From Nostoc sp. TH1S01 (GTDB lineage: Bacteria; Cyanobacteriota; Cyanobacteriia; Cyanobacteriales; Nostocaceae), in assembly GCA_018993265.1 (NCBI GenBank), contig JAGKSW010000107.1, positions 1 through 64,000 of the forward strand: DNA of 64,000 nt. Reading direction: 5' to 3'. The position numbers and the translations under genes are program-made. Of the stretch, positions 44,164 to 53,274 are shown in pieces. Under the pieces are notes generated by a model. It saw only the letters and a list, made by a program, of their open reading frames with translations. It did not search any database and was not told the DNA's origin. Numbering within the stretch: position 1 is the stretch's first letter; each line of letters begins with the position of its first letter.

Positions 44164-44250
44164 CCGTAAAATCTAAAAAAATTTGATCGCGCTTCGCGCG
44201 GGAGAAGGGTAAAGAAAAAAGTGTAGAGGGCAAAAGAGCAAGAGAGTAAA

Positions 44251-44264
44251 GGGCTAAGAAGCCC
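44251..44264. other. Hairpin downstream of the variable repeat
   Basis: GGGCTAAGAAGCCC: a 4-bp GC stem with a 6-nt loop immediately after the GC-rich end of the variable region. DGRs often have a short hairpin just past the initiation-of-mutagenic-homing site. Confidence 0.5.
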
Positions 44265-44380
44265 TGCCCCGCACAACCACAACCCGAAACCCACGCTGCT
44301 GTACCAGCTGTCACGCTCATCCCTGCTGCGATTCGCCGAACGGCAATACTACGGACAGCCGTTCCACGAACCACCGCGCA
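44265..44380 (-). other. Putative DGR variable repeat (VR) with initiation site
   Basis: On the minus strand this encodes the end of the FGE/C-type-lectin fold: RGGSWN, then a run of unusual codons, CRSANR, more variable-looking codons, and a GC-rich tail that would read GFRVVVV if one T were restored in the GGTTTCGG near 44287. The invariant RGGSW..CRSANR..GFRVV frame with substitution-prone positions between is the classic cyanobacterial VR layout. A TAG falls at a variable position (44349-44351). The template repeat is not in the window. Confidence 0.65.
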
Positions 44381-46328
44381 GCAGTCGCTTTTGATTATCA
44401 TTATCACCTAAACAAGGACTGCCATCAGTCGGCGCATTATTATAATTTTCGTGCCACTCATCCTGACACCATTCCCATACATTACCACACATATCGAATA
44501 AACCAAAGGGGTTTGCCGGAAATTTCCCCACATCTGTTGTTTGTTCTCGATATTCACCTTTAGGAGCAGAACCGTAGGTATAATTTCCGTCGTAATTTGC
44601 CAACTCTGTCGTAATGGTTTCTCCAAAATAAAACGGCGTAGTTGTTCCCGCGCGACAAGCATATTCCCATTCGGCTTCACTGGGTAAGCGATATATCTTA
44701 CCAGTCTTTTTCGACAGTCGAGCGCAAAACTCAACCGCATCATCCCAAGAAACACATTCTACAGGTCGGTTAGCGCCTTTAAAACGGGATGGGTCTGGGT
44801 CTAAATCAATATTCACCTTATCAAAAGCAGCAACGGCTTGCCATTGCGCTTGGGTTACAGGAAATTTACCCATAAAAAAGGGTAGAACAGTGACATTATG
44901 CTGTGGACTTTCATCGTCACTTCGTCCCGCCTCACTCTTTGACGAACCCATGAGGAATTTACCGCCAGGAATTGCAACCATCTCTAAAACTACGCCATTA
45001 CCCAAGTCTTCAGCAAAACACTCAGCGCGTCCCTGGTTGCGGTTGATAATTTTTCCTTTAGCGTCTACCTTCACTATTTCAAACTCAAATCGATTAGGTT
45101 GAACAGTTTTAGGTAACGTAGAACCCCTCTCCAAACCTCTCCCCGAAGCGGAGAGAGGCTTTGAATCTTGCTCCCCTTCCCTCGTAGGGAAGGGGTTGGG
45201 GGTTAGGTTTGAGGAATACGCTGCATCAGGTAATTCTTCTACAAATTCAGGCGGTTTTGGTTGTCCAATAATGCGTTTTTCTATGGGTGCGACATCTTCA
45301 TCGCGCAAACCTAACTCTTGTTGATAGTCTCTGAGGTCATTGAGAGTTCTTTCACTTAATATCGGCTCACGGTCAATTGTTGCAATTAGAGTTTCTTCAT
45401 ATTCTTTTAACTTTCGCTGATACTCCAGATATGGTTGTTGAACTTCCGCTTCAATCGCATCAGCAATATTAGAGTCAAGCTTCAACTTATTACGTAATGA
45501 GTCTAATATGCGACGGGCAGGAATGGAAAAATCACCAAGATGAATACGGCGTTCCACTTCCTTACGATACTTCAGTTTCGGGTCATCCTTGGGCGATTTA
45601 GCCAGAAAAATCCGATAACCTTCTTTAACAGGATAAAATTCCGGTGTCATGGAGGGAGATGCTTCTTGCACTTTGCTTTTCGTATATTTGTGCAATTCAT
45701 CCACCGCAATTAAACCATCACTATCTAAATCGGCTGCACCTTTCTCGATGCCTTCTACGAGATAATTAGTGTAAATCGACAAGTCTAAATCATCAGATGC
45801 AAACGCATATTGTGTGGAAGTAGAAGCTGTGAGAATTGCCCTTCCCTCACCGCCTAATTGCTGTTGCAGGTCAATCGTACCACTATCTTTTGCTGTCAAA
45901 CCTTTAGCAAAAGCACCACTAAAGCAACAGTCTAAAATTACTACCTGTCGCTTAGATTTGCTTTGGTTCATCCAGCTATGTACACTTGTCCCAGCTACAG
46001 CTGTGAATGGGAGAAATTTATTGTCTTGTTTTTGAGTTTCGCAAGTCGAAAAGTAAAAGTCACCATTTTCAACTGTCACCCCATGACCAGAAAAGTATAA
46101 AAGTAATAAATCATCTTTGTGACGATTAGCATACAGGTTATAAATTTCCCGTTCCATTTCTTGCCGTTTGGGATTTTTCAGCACGGTGACATCTCCCTCA
46201 GCAAAACCACCCATTTCTGGATTTACTAAAACTCGCTGCATCGCCTCAACATCTTTCACAGCGTTGGGTAGCGGGTCTAGTCCTGGGTTATATTCGCTAA
46301 TTCCGATTAGCAGTGCTACCTTAGCCAT
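44349..46328 (-). CDS. Caspase-FGE fusion, probable DGR target
   Basis: 659 residues to the TAG at 44351-44349; without that stop and an apparent 1-nt deletion it would run to 44254. Residues 1-250 are a C14 caspase/metacaspase domain with catalytic His in YFSGHG and Cys in [10 protein letters not shown]. Residues 255-365 form a helical linker domain; 370-400 are repeat-derived. Residues 430-659 are an FGE-sulfatase (C-type lectin) fold: [65 protein letters not shown]. The lectin end is the likely sensor and the caspase the effector. The 8-bp overlap with the small upstream gene indicates one operon. Confidence 0.88.
   Translation of the reverse strand: MAKVALLIGISEYNPGLDPLPNAVKDVEAMQRVLVNPEMGGFAEGDVTVLKNPKRQEMEREIYNLYANRHKDDLLLLYFSGHGVTVENGDFYFSTCETQKQDNKFLPFTAVAGTSVHSWMNQSKSKRQVVILDCCFSGAFAKGLTAKDSGTIDLQQQLGGEGRAILTASTSTQYAFASDDLDLSIYTNYLVEGIEKGAADLDSDGLIAVDELHKYTKSKVQEASPSMTPEFYPVKEGYRIFLAKSPKDDPKLKYRKEVERRIHLGDFSIPARRILDSLRNKLKLDSNIADAIEAEVQQPYLEYQRKLKEYEETLIATIDREPILSERTLNDLRDYQQELGLRDEDVAPIEKRIIGQPKPPEFVEELPDAAYSSNLTPNPFPTREGEQDSKPLSASGRGLERGSTLPKTVQPNRFEFEIVKVDAKGKIINRNQGRAECFAEDLGNGVVLEMVAIPGGKFLMGSSKSEAGRSDDESPQHNVTVLPFFMGKFPVTQAQWQAVAAFDKVNIDLDPDPSRFKGANRPVECVSWDDAVEFCARLSKKTGKIYRLPSEAEWEYACRAGTTTPFYFGETITTELANYDGNYTYGSAPKGEYREQTTDVGKFPANPFGLFDMCGNVWEWCQDEWHENYNNAPTDGSPCLGDNDNQKRLLRGGSWNGCP
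45123..45210. repeat. Palindromic repeat inserted in frame in the caspase-FGE gene
   Basis: Two hairpins, CTCTCC..GGAGAG and CCCCTTCCCTCGTAGGGAAG, of the type normally found between genes. Here they encode [10 protein letters not shown] and [10 protein letters not shown] in the linker between the caspase/helical part and the FGE domain. Confidence 0.75.
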
Positions 46329-46725
46329 TGTTGCTGTCTTGTCTATTTTTGGCGTTATTCAATAAAGTTTCGGTTTTTTCGAGGATGAAGATCAAATCTT
46401 CTTTGCTACTAGCTTTCGCCTTGAATTTTTCCCCGTAAGCTTCTACTTCAATTTCAAAGGTTTTGTTAGACAAACGCCCTAAAAAATCAAACACAGGCTT
46501 AATTAAAGTCGGTTTTACCAGTGCTTTAAATGTCCCCAAAGAAAAACCACCCAACGCCTTAGAACCTTGAGGTACTTCTGTAACTGCAACTAAATCTGCG
46601 CCTTCTACCCCATCCACATCTCGCAACTGGGGGAGTAAATTTTGTACTTGGGCTTGCAATTCTTCATCTTCCAAACCCAATTGAGTCAGGGAAACTGTCA
46701 CCTGAACATCAGATTTAGTTACCAT
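46321..46725 (-). CDS. Small EACC1-like protein upstream of the caspase gene
   Basis: A 134-residue protein: beta strand VTVSLTQL, helix with [30 protein letters not shown], a Gly/hydrophobic helix ([25 protein letters not shown]) and a final strand pair [18 protein letters not shown]. This order fits effector-associated constant component 1 (EACC1), a small partner of caspase and trypsin effectors in bacterial conflict systems described by Aravind's group. The match is from memory of the pattern. It overlaps the caspase gene by 8 bp. Confidence 0.65.
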   Translation of the reverse strand: MVTKSDVQVTVSLTQLGLEDEELQAQVQNLLPQLRDVDGVEGADLVAVTEVPQGSKALGGFSLGTFKALVKPTLIKPVFDFLGRLSNKTFEIEVEAYGEKFKAKASSKEDLIFILEKTETLLNNAKNRQDSNNG

Positions 46726-46852
46726 AGCGATCGCTTAAATATAATGTAGAGTCTGTTTAAACGATTGTATCGGTTAATGTGGGTGTTTGAGTAAATATTC
46801 GGTGAGAATGGGCTAAATTACCAGATTCCTGACTTGAGAGTTAGGTTTGTAG

Positions 46853-46881
46853 GTAGGGTGGGCAAAGTTTGCCCACCCTAC
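46853..46881. repeat. Perfect GTAGGGTGGGC palindrome
   Basis: GTAGGGTGGGCAAAG and its complement form a 29-nt near-perfect palindrome. It lies between pilD and the EACC1-like gene and may terminate pilD transcription. Confidence 0.7.
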
Positions 46882-46998
46882 TTTACTTGAGAGTGCAAAA
46901 TAACCAAAATATTCTTGTGGGATGGGTGTCCTCACCCGTCCCAGAGTTAGGGCGGGCAAGATGCCCACCCCAGAAGATGGATAACAAGATAGATAATG

Positions 46999-47820
46999 TT
47001 ATTGAGATAAATTGAATAGTTGCAAATAAGCCGATAAAATGGCTGGGCCGGTAAAGACAGTGATGATTGCGCCTAGTGCTAAAAAAGGGCCGAAGGGGAT
47101 TTTCACTCCGGTTTTTTTAGGCGATCGCACAACTACTAATCCACCTACTAATACTCCCACGGCGCAGGCAATTAAACTAGCTAACAGCAAATATCGCCAA
47201 CCCAGCCAAGCACCCATCATGGCTGCAAGTTTGGCATCTCCCGCACCCATCGCCGTTTTACCGAGAACTATTGAACCACCAAAGGCGATGCCATCAAATA
47301 GCCATAAACCAATAACTGCACCAACTATCCCCATCATTAGGTGCTTAACGATACTCACACTACTGACTTCGTGGGTAAAACCGCTAATTATTTGAAATCC
47401 CAAGCCTAATACTAACCCTGATTGTGTTAAGGCATTGGGGAGAGTCATGGTATCTAAGTCAATTAAAGCTAACGCCAATAGCCAACTACAAAAAGCCCAA
47501 TATCCTATCGTAGCGATGGAAACTTGAAATACTAAAAAAATGACGACAAAAATTATACCCGTTATTGCTTCTACTACGGGATAACGAACAGCTATTTTAT
47601 TTTTGCAATAACGGCATTTTCCGCGTAACCACAACCATCCCAGCACGGGTACATTGTCATAAGCTTTCAGCTGGTTTAAGCAATGGGGGCAACGGGAAGG
47701 TGGCCAAAGAATCGATAACCCCGCAGGGATTCGATAAACGACAACGTTGATAAAGCTACCTATAGATGCACCCAAGGCGAAAACAACAATAATCGCCGGA
47801 ACGGCCATTAAAAAGTCCAT
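46999..47820 (-). CDS. pilD: Type IV prepilin peptidase (A24)
   Basis: Cleaves and N-methylates type IV prepilins. Zinc-binding CPHC and CRYC pairs are in the first cytoplasmic loop, and the catalytic Asp residues are in ALIDLDTMTLPN and GAGDAKL. There are about eight spans. The ATG at 47820 (MDFLMAVPAII) is preferred; a frame from 47835 begins inside heptamer repeat DNA (GACAAATGACTAT). Confidence 0.93.
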   Translation of the reverse strand: MDFLMAVPAIIVVFALGASIGSFINVVVYRIPAGLSILWPPSRCPHCLNQLKAYDNVPVLGWLWLRGKCRYCKNKIAVRYPVVEAITGIIFVVIFLVFQVSIATIGYWAFCSWLLALALIDLDTMTLPNALTQSGLVLGLGFQIISGFTHEVSSVSIVKHLMMGIVGAVIGLWLFDGIAFGGSIVLGKTAMGAGDAKLAAMMGAWLGWRYLLLASLIACAVGVLVGGLVVVRSPKKTGVKIPFGPFLALGAIITVFTGPAILSAYLQLFNLSQ

Positions 47821-47910
47821 ATAGTCATTTGTCAATTGTTCTGTGTCATTTGTGCTTCATCTTTTGTCCTTTGTCGAGAGGCAAAAGAGAGGCTAGAGAC
47901 AAGGTATTTT

Positions 47911-47940
47911 ACTCAGCACTCAGCACTCAGCACTCAGCAC
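47911..47940. repeat. Heptamer tandem repeat (ACTCAGC)x4
   Basis: Four exact ACTCAGC units plus AC. Another heptamer-type repeat region lies next to pilD. Confidence 0.85.
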
Positions 47941-47955
47941 TTGATTGACTAATAA

Positions 47956-48216
47956 CTAATACATGTGGGATTCAATTTGATTTAAAGGCACAAAACATTC
48001 TTGTGGTAAAAGAACGGGTTGGTGGGTAAAAATGACTTTACCTCGATGGGTAACACGATTAATTGCTACCCCGGAAGGCTGCCCCGCGATTTCAGGATGT
48101 ACTTCACAATAAGTGTAGTAAATCTTGCCAGCCGCTCTGATGATAGCGGGATCAATCAGAGGTGGCTGGATTCTAGAGGCTGTGAAATTAGCTGTCTCTT
48201 GTCGTAAAGCGTACAC
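47956..48216 (-). CDS. Small conserved-looking hypothetical protein
   Basis: An 86-residue soluble protein (RIQPPLIDPAIIRAAGKIYYTYCEVHPEIAG, then HRGKVIFTHQPVLLPQECFV). The compact composition and balanced codon use look like a real gene. I do not recognise the family. It lies between pilD and leuB on the same strand. Confidence 0.6.
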   Translation of the reverse strand: MYALRQETANFTASRIQPPLIDPAIIRAAGKIYYTYCEVHPEIAGQPSGVAINRVTHRGKVIFTHQPVLLPQECFVPLNQIESHMY

Positions 48217-48308
48217 TATTTACTGCTAACTACTTAATAGATTTTGTCTATAGTGTACCCGAAACTTTCTGTAAAGATTGCCAATTTGCCCAACTTCTCC
48301 TCAAAGAA

Positions 48309-49394
48309 TTATTTCTCTAGAGCTTGAATGAGTGAATTGCCCATTGCTTGGCAACCTAAAAGATTCATTCCAGGTGACATGATATCGCCTGTGCGATCGC
48401 CTTGTGCTAAAACTTGCAATACAGCTTTTTCGATGGTATCTGCTGCTTGTGGCTGATTTAACCCATAGCGTAACATCATTGCCGCACTCAAAACCTGCGC
48501 TAAAGGATTCGCCTTATCTTGTCCTGCAATATCCGGTGCAGAACCGTGAACTGGTTCGTATACGCCAGGGCCAGAAGCACCCAAACTCGCAGAGGGTAAC
48601 ATCCCAATACTGCCAGTTAGCATCGCCGCCGCGTCGGAGAGAATATCACCAAACAAGTTACCTGTAACAATCGTATCGAATTGTTTAGGAGCGCGGACTA
48701 ATTGCATCGCCGCATTATCAACATAAAGGTGAGACAGTTCGACATCGGGATATTCGGCGGCAAGTTTGGTGATGCGATCGCGCCATAACTGCGATACTTC
48801 TAATACGTTGGCTTTATCTACAGAACAGAGTTTACCGCGTCTTTTTCTGGCTGTTTCAAAGGCAACTCTACCAATGCGGTCAATTTCTGACTCGCTGTAA
48901 ACCATTGTATTTACACCGCGTTTCTCACCCGTTTCTGTTTCAAAAATTCCCTTGGGTTTACCAAAGTAAATTCCACCAGTGAGTTCGCGAACCACCATAA
49001 TATCTACGCCTTCTACGACTTCCCGTTTCAAAGTCGAAGCGTCAATTAACTGCGGCAAAATTTGGGCGGGGCGTAAATTTGCAAATAAACCCAAACCCGC
49101 GCGTAGTCCTAACAAACCCGCTTCTGGGCGCTGGTGAGATGGTAAAGTATCCCACTTATAACCACCAATAGCGGCGAGTAACACAGAATCACTATTGCGA
49201 CAAGCGTCTAAGGTAGCAGCAGGTAAAGGTTCGCCCGTCGCGTCAATGGCTGCACCACCAATTAAAGCTTCTTGGAAGGCAAACTCAATATCAAATTTTT
49301 TCCCTACGACTTTCAGCACATCTACCGCCACTGCCATAATTTCAGGGCCAATGCCATCGCCGGGAAGTAAGGTAATGCGGTAGTTTTGAGTCAT
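48309..49394 (-). CDS. leuB: 3-isopropylmalate dehydrogenase
   Basis: Oxidatively decarboxylates 3-isopropylmalate in leucine synthesis. The 361-residue length is normal. [12 protein letters not shown] opens the protein; [25 protein letters not shown] and [29 protein letters not shown] carry the substrate and metal residues; [14 protein letters not shown] lies in the NAD site. Confidence 0.97.
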   Translation of the reverse strand: MTQNYRITLLPGDGIGPEIMAVAVDVLKVVGKKFDIEFAFQEALIGGAAIDATGEPLPAATLDACRNSDSVLLAAIGGYKWDTLPSHQRPEAGLLGLRAGLGLFANLRPAQILPQLIDASTLKREVVEGVDIMVVRELTGGIYFGKPKGIFETETGEKRGVNTMVYSESEIDRIGRVAFETARKRRGKLCSVDKANVLEVSQLWRDRITKLAAEYPDVELSHLYVDNAAMQLVRAPKQFDTIVTGNLFGDILSDAAAMLTGSIGMLPSASLGASGPGVYEPVHGSAPDIAGQDKANPLAQVLSAAMMLRYGLNQPQAADTIEKAVLQVLAQGDRTGDIMSPGMNLLGCQAMGNSLIQALEK

Positions 49395-49684
49395 AGCTAG
49401 TTTCTATTAGGTAAATGCTTGCAGATTAAATATCATACCGAGCAAGATGTACCTATGGAAGCTTTAATTTTTCCGGTGGGTATTAAAGGTAATAAATGCT
49501 AGACGTGAATAAACCTCAGTTTCTTGTTAATTTACTAACATTCATACTGATTAGTGAGTCTTGAATAACAGTTAAATGTACTATTCGGCATCTACCCAAA
49601 GATTAAAAAAAAACTGATCATCATCGATTTTGGCTGAGTTTCTTGTATGTTTTGGATCAAAACTAGCCAAAAATAAAAAAGTTT

Positions 49685-50551
49685 ATGAATTTTAATCAAA
49701 TTGGACAAGTTGCCGTTGCACTGTTGACGACTTTTGGCTTGAAAATCTTGGGTGCGATCGCTTTTTGGATTGTGGCACAGAAGTTGATTGATTTTGCGCT
49801 CAAGTTAGTCAGACGTGGTTTCCGCAGTCAACACGTTGATCCAACTCTAGTTAACTATCTGCTTAATATCATTGGCGTAACTTTAAGAATTGTTTTAATT
49901 GTCGCCATTCTCGGCTTTTTTGGCATTGAAACTACTTCGTTTGCTGCATTGTTAGCCGCCGCAGGTGTGGCGATTGGTGCAGCGTGGGGTGGATTGTTGG
50001 CGAACTTTGCAGCTGGGGCTTTTTTGATTGTCTTTAGTCCATTTAAAGTTGGCGACTTTATCACAGCCGCAGGTGTCACAGGTACAGTTACAGAAATCGG
50101 GCTGTTTACTACTAATATCAATACACCCGATAATGTGTTAACAATTGTCGCCAATAACAAGATTTTTTCTGACAATATCCAAAATTTCTCTGCTAATCCC
50201 TACCGTCGCGTTGATCTACTAGCACAGCTACATCACAATGTTGATCATAACGATGCGATCGCTCGTCTAAAAGCCAGAATCAGCCAAATTCCCAACGTAG
50301 TCAATAATCCTGTACCAGATGTTGAAATTATCACGTTTAATTTAGCAGGGCCAGTCTTAGCAGTGCGTCCATATTGCAATAATGAACACTACTGGCAAGT
50401 TTATTTCGACACTAACAAAGCTATTCGTGAAGCCTTTGGTGAAGCTGGTTATCCTATTCCTGAACAACGCTATGCATTTAGTAGTCAAGGGGCAAGTGGT
50501 ACACCAGATGATTCCGAATCTATTATCTCATCCACCTCTTTGATGAGTTAA
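49685..50551 (+). CDS. Small-conductance mechanosensitive channel (MscS), copy 1
   Basis: A 288-residue MscS-type channel. Three spans precede the pore helix GVAIGAAWGGLLANFAAGAFLIVF, then the beta domain (VGDFITAAGVTGTVTEIGLFTTNINTPDNVLTIVANNKIFSDNIQNF) and the cytoplasmic alpha/beta domain. It releases osmolytes on hypo-osmotic shock. The paralogue at 51177 is about 85 percent identical by eye. Confidence 0.92.
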   Translation: MNFNQIGQVAVALLTTFGLKILGAIAFWIVAQKLIDFALKLVRRGFRSQHVDPTLVNYLLNIIGVTLRIVLIVAILGFFGIETTSFAALLAAAGVAIGAAWGGLLANFAAGAFLIVFSPFKVGDFITAAGVTGTVTEIGLFTTNINTPDNVLTIVANNKIFSDNIQNFSANPYRRVDLLAQLHHNVDHNDAIARLKARISQIPNVVNNPVPDVEIITFNLAGPVLAVRPYCNNEHYWQVYFDTNKAIREAFGEAGYPIPEQRYAFSSQGASGTPDDSESIISSTSLMS

Positions 50552-51176
50552 GTTTTTGGCTCTTCCGTACTTGTTATGCTAAATTAATTGGCTAAAAAGC
50601 TGTAACGTAGACTAGATAAGCAAGATGAGCATTATTTTTAATATTTTATGCTTATTTATTGCTTATAGCGTTATAACCTTGATTTTAAGGCAAAATTTTC
50701 GTTTTTAACTAATAGCTTGGCATACTATGTACTGAAGAGCCAAGTTTTTCCTATTTCAATCAAATTTAATTTGTCCAGATACCTGGCTTCTTTTAGAAGT
50801 CGGGTATCTTTTTATTCACAAAGGAGTTATCACTGCTATCACAGCATTAATTAATACGTTATTAGCAATATTTTCAATAATCATACTCATAAACCACAGC
50901 AACAAAATAAATAGCAGGCAAGTTATTAAATAAAAAAACCAGAGCAAAATGCCTATAAAGCTTGTGCCGATATAACTTGCAACTTATTGTCTATTTTATT
51001 AACTGTCTATCAAAAGGAAGAATTAATATCTACTCCTTGGGTATGAGGTAGGGTATGAGGTGGAATATTCAAACTATATTATCCAGCACTAAAAATAAAA
51101 ATATTTTGGGCAAAATTTATCAAAATTTTGTCTAAATTTTTGGTTACTTCTTAATAAATGTAAAAACAGAGAAGAA
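50552..51176. other. Gene-free stretch between MscS copies
   Basis: 625 bp of AT-rich DNA. Besides the terminator at 50778-50813 it holds no gene or RNA that I can support. Confidence 0.5.
50778..50813 (+). terminator. Terminator after MscS copy 1
   Basis: GATACCTGGCTTC pairs with GAAGTCGGGTATC, followed by TTTTT. It is about 230 nt past the stop codon. Confidence 0.7.
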
Positions 51177-52031
51177 ATGATGAATTTCAAAGAAATTGGT
51201 CAAGTAGCTCTTGCACTTTTAACTCAATTTGGACTCAAAATTATTGGTGCTATCCTTTTATGGATTATCGCGCAGCGATTGATTGATTTTGGGTTAAAGC
51301 TATTACGTCGAGGGTTTCGTAGCCAAAATGTAGAGCCAACAATCATTAACTACCTAGTTAATATTATTGCTGTCACCTTGAGAATTGTTTTAGTAGTGGC
51401 AATTCTTGGCTTTTTTGGAATTGAAACAACTTCCTTTGCTGCATTATTAGCCGCAGTTGGAATAGCAATTGGTGCGGCTTGGGGTGGACTGTTAGCCAAC
51501 TTTGCTGCTGGTGCTTTTTTAATTATTTTTCGCCCATTTAAAGTTGGTGATTTAATTACGGCTGGAGGCGTGACTGGAACAGTTACAGAAATAGGATTAT
51601 TTACAACAACTATTAACACGCTTGATAATGTGATGACAATTGTCGCTAATAATAAAATATTTTCTGATAATATTCAGAATTTCTCTGCTAATCCTTACCG
51701 TCGAGTTGATTTACTAGCGCAACTGCATCACAATGTTGATCATAATGATGCGATCGCTCGCTTAAAAACTAGAATTAGTCAAATTCCCAATGTATTAGAT
51801 GAACCTGCACCAGATGTTGAGATTATGACCTTTAATTTAGCAGGGCCAGTGTTAGCGGTGCGTCCTTATTGCAATAATGAAAATTACTGGCAGGTTTACT
51901 TCGACACCAATAAAGCTATTCGTGAAACCTTTGGTGAGGCTGGTTATCCTGTTCCTGAACAACGCTATGCATTTAACGCTTTAGCAGGAGATGGAACAAA
52001 ACCTGTGATTCATTCTCCTAATATTGTCTAA
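51177..52031 (+). CDS. Small-conductance mechanosensitive channel (MscS), copy 2
   Basis: A 284-residue paralogue of the preceding gene. Near-identical blocks include GFFGIETTSFAALLAA, the pore helix and NKIFSDNIQNFSANPYRRVD. Differences cluster at the C-terminal tail and in wobble positions, so the duplication is not recent. It starts at ATGATG (51177); the second ATG is possible. Confidence 0.92.
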   Translation: MMNFKEIGQVALALLTQFGLKIIGAILLWIIAQRLIDFGLKLLRRGFRSQNVEPTIINYLVNIIAVTLRIVLVVAILGFFGIETTSFAALLAAVGIAIGAAWGGLLANFAAGAFLIIFRPFKVGDLITAGGVTGTVTEIGLFTTTINTLDNVMTIVANNKIFSDNIQNFSANPYRRVDLLAQLHHNVDHNDAIARLKTRISQIPNVLDEPAPDVEIMTFNLAGPVLAVRPYCNNENYWQVYFDTNKAIRETFGEAGYPVPEQRYAFNALAGDGTKPVIHSPNIV

Positions 52032-52079
52032 GGTTTGTTTAACATAGTTTTTCTCAATAAGAAACTAAAAAATAACCAA

Positions 52080-52106
52080 CAGGTAAGGTTTGATATGCCT
52101 TACCTG
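52080..52106 (+). terminator. Terminator after MscS copy 2
   Basis: CAGGTAAGG pairs with CCTTACCTG (9 bp, perfect, 9-nt loop), followed by CTTTGTT. It is 48 nt past the stop codon. Confidence 0.7.
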
Positions 52107-52289
52107 CTTTGTTAGATTATTAACAAATAATATTAAACCAAAATAATTTTACCTAATAAATTAAAGTATAATTAATTACCATAAATTAAAAGTGAACATA
52201 AAATCAGTTTCAATTTCTGAAACGAGCCTGACAATAGCGGTAGAGAGAGGCTAGGTTAGTGTGTGATCAACCGCCGTACTCTAGCAGCT

Positions 52290-53240
52290 ATGGTAAAAGA
52301 ATTAGCAATTCGTACCTGTGGTTTAACTAAGCAATTTGAGCGATATGTAGCCGTTAATGATGTTGATTTAGAGATCCAAGCAGGTGAAGTATACGGACTG
52401 ATAGGGCCAAATGGCGCGGGTAAAACGACTCTCATCCGCATGTTAGCGACTGCTGAGGAGCCGACTACGGGTGAGATTTATATTAATGGCGATCGCATTG
52501 TACGGGACAAGAGTAACCCAACTATCAAGCGTCGTCTTGGCTACTTACCCGATGACTATCCCCTGTATGAAGATTTGACAGTTTGGGATTACCTCGATTA
52601 CTTTGCACGTTTGTATCGTTTGCGCGAACCACGCCGCACTCAGCGTCTACACGAAGTTTTAGAACTCATCCAACTAGGAAATAAACGCAACAGTTTAATT
52701 TCTACACTGTCGCGGGGGATGAAACAGCGCCTCAGTTTAGCACGCACTATCATCCATGAGCCGATTTTATTACTCCTAGATGAACCTGTATCGGGACTTG
52801 ACCCCATCGCCAGGATGCAGTTCCGCGAAATTATCAAAGCTTTGCAAGAAGCTGGGATGACAATTTTAATTTCCTCCCACGTTCTCAGCGATTTAGCGGA
52901 ACTTTGTACTTCTGTGGGAATTATGGAACTGGGATTTTTGGTAGAAAGTGCTTCACTCCAACAACTTTATCAGCGGTTGGCTCGACAACAAATTATGTTG
53001 TCAACCTTGGGGAAACTTGATGCTGTGATTAGTGAATTGAAAAATCATCCTTTGGTAGAGGAATGGGAGATTTTACCAGGAACTAACAACATCAGAGTTA
53101 ATTTCTCTGGCGATCAAAATGCTTGTGCAGAATTGTTGCGATCGCTAATTCAATCTGGTATCCCCATCACTGATTTTCATAGCACTCAAGAAGACTTAGA
53201 AAGCATTTTTCTCAAGCTTGGTCATAAACAAGCATCCTAA
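52290..53240 (+). CDS. ABC-2 type ATPase
   Basis: A 316-residue ATPase from the ATG at 52290 (MVKELAIRTCGLTKQF); a GTG 27 nt upstream is possible. Walker A is GPNGAGKTT, the signature is LSRGMKQRLSLART, Walker B is ILLLLDEPVSGLD, switch SSHVLSDL. A C-terminal regulatory tail of about 80 residues follows, as in NodI/CcmA-type exporters. It energises the two permeases that follow. Confidence 0.92.
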   Translation: MVKELAIRTCGLTKQFERYVAVNDVDLEIQAGEVYGLIGPNGAGKTTLIRMLATAEEPTTGEIYINGDRIVRDKSNPTIKRRLGYLPDDYPLYEDLTVWDYLDYFARLYRLREPRRTQRLHEVLELIQLGNKRNSLISTLSRGMKQRLSLARTIIHEPILLLLDEPVSGLDPIARMQFREIIKALQEAGMTILISSHVLSDLAELCTSVGIMELGFLVESASLQQLYQRLARQQIMLSTLGKLDAVISELKNHPLVEEWEILPGTNNIRVNFSGDQNACAELLRSLIQSGIPITDFHSTQEDLESIFLKLGHKQAS

Positions 53241-53274
53241 AGCATCATCTCTCAAAGTTAGAGTAATTTCTTCT

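Noticed and set aside
44156-44407. 83-codon minus-strand frame overlapping the end of the caspase-FGE gene
   Set aside because: It is out of frame with the FGE fold and reads the variable region, hairpin and avd spacer as Ala/Gly-rich nonsense. The FGE frame explains this DNA.
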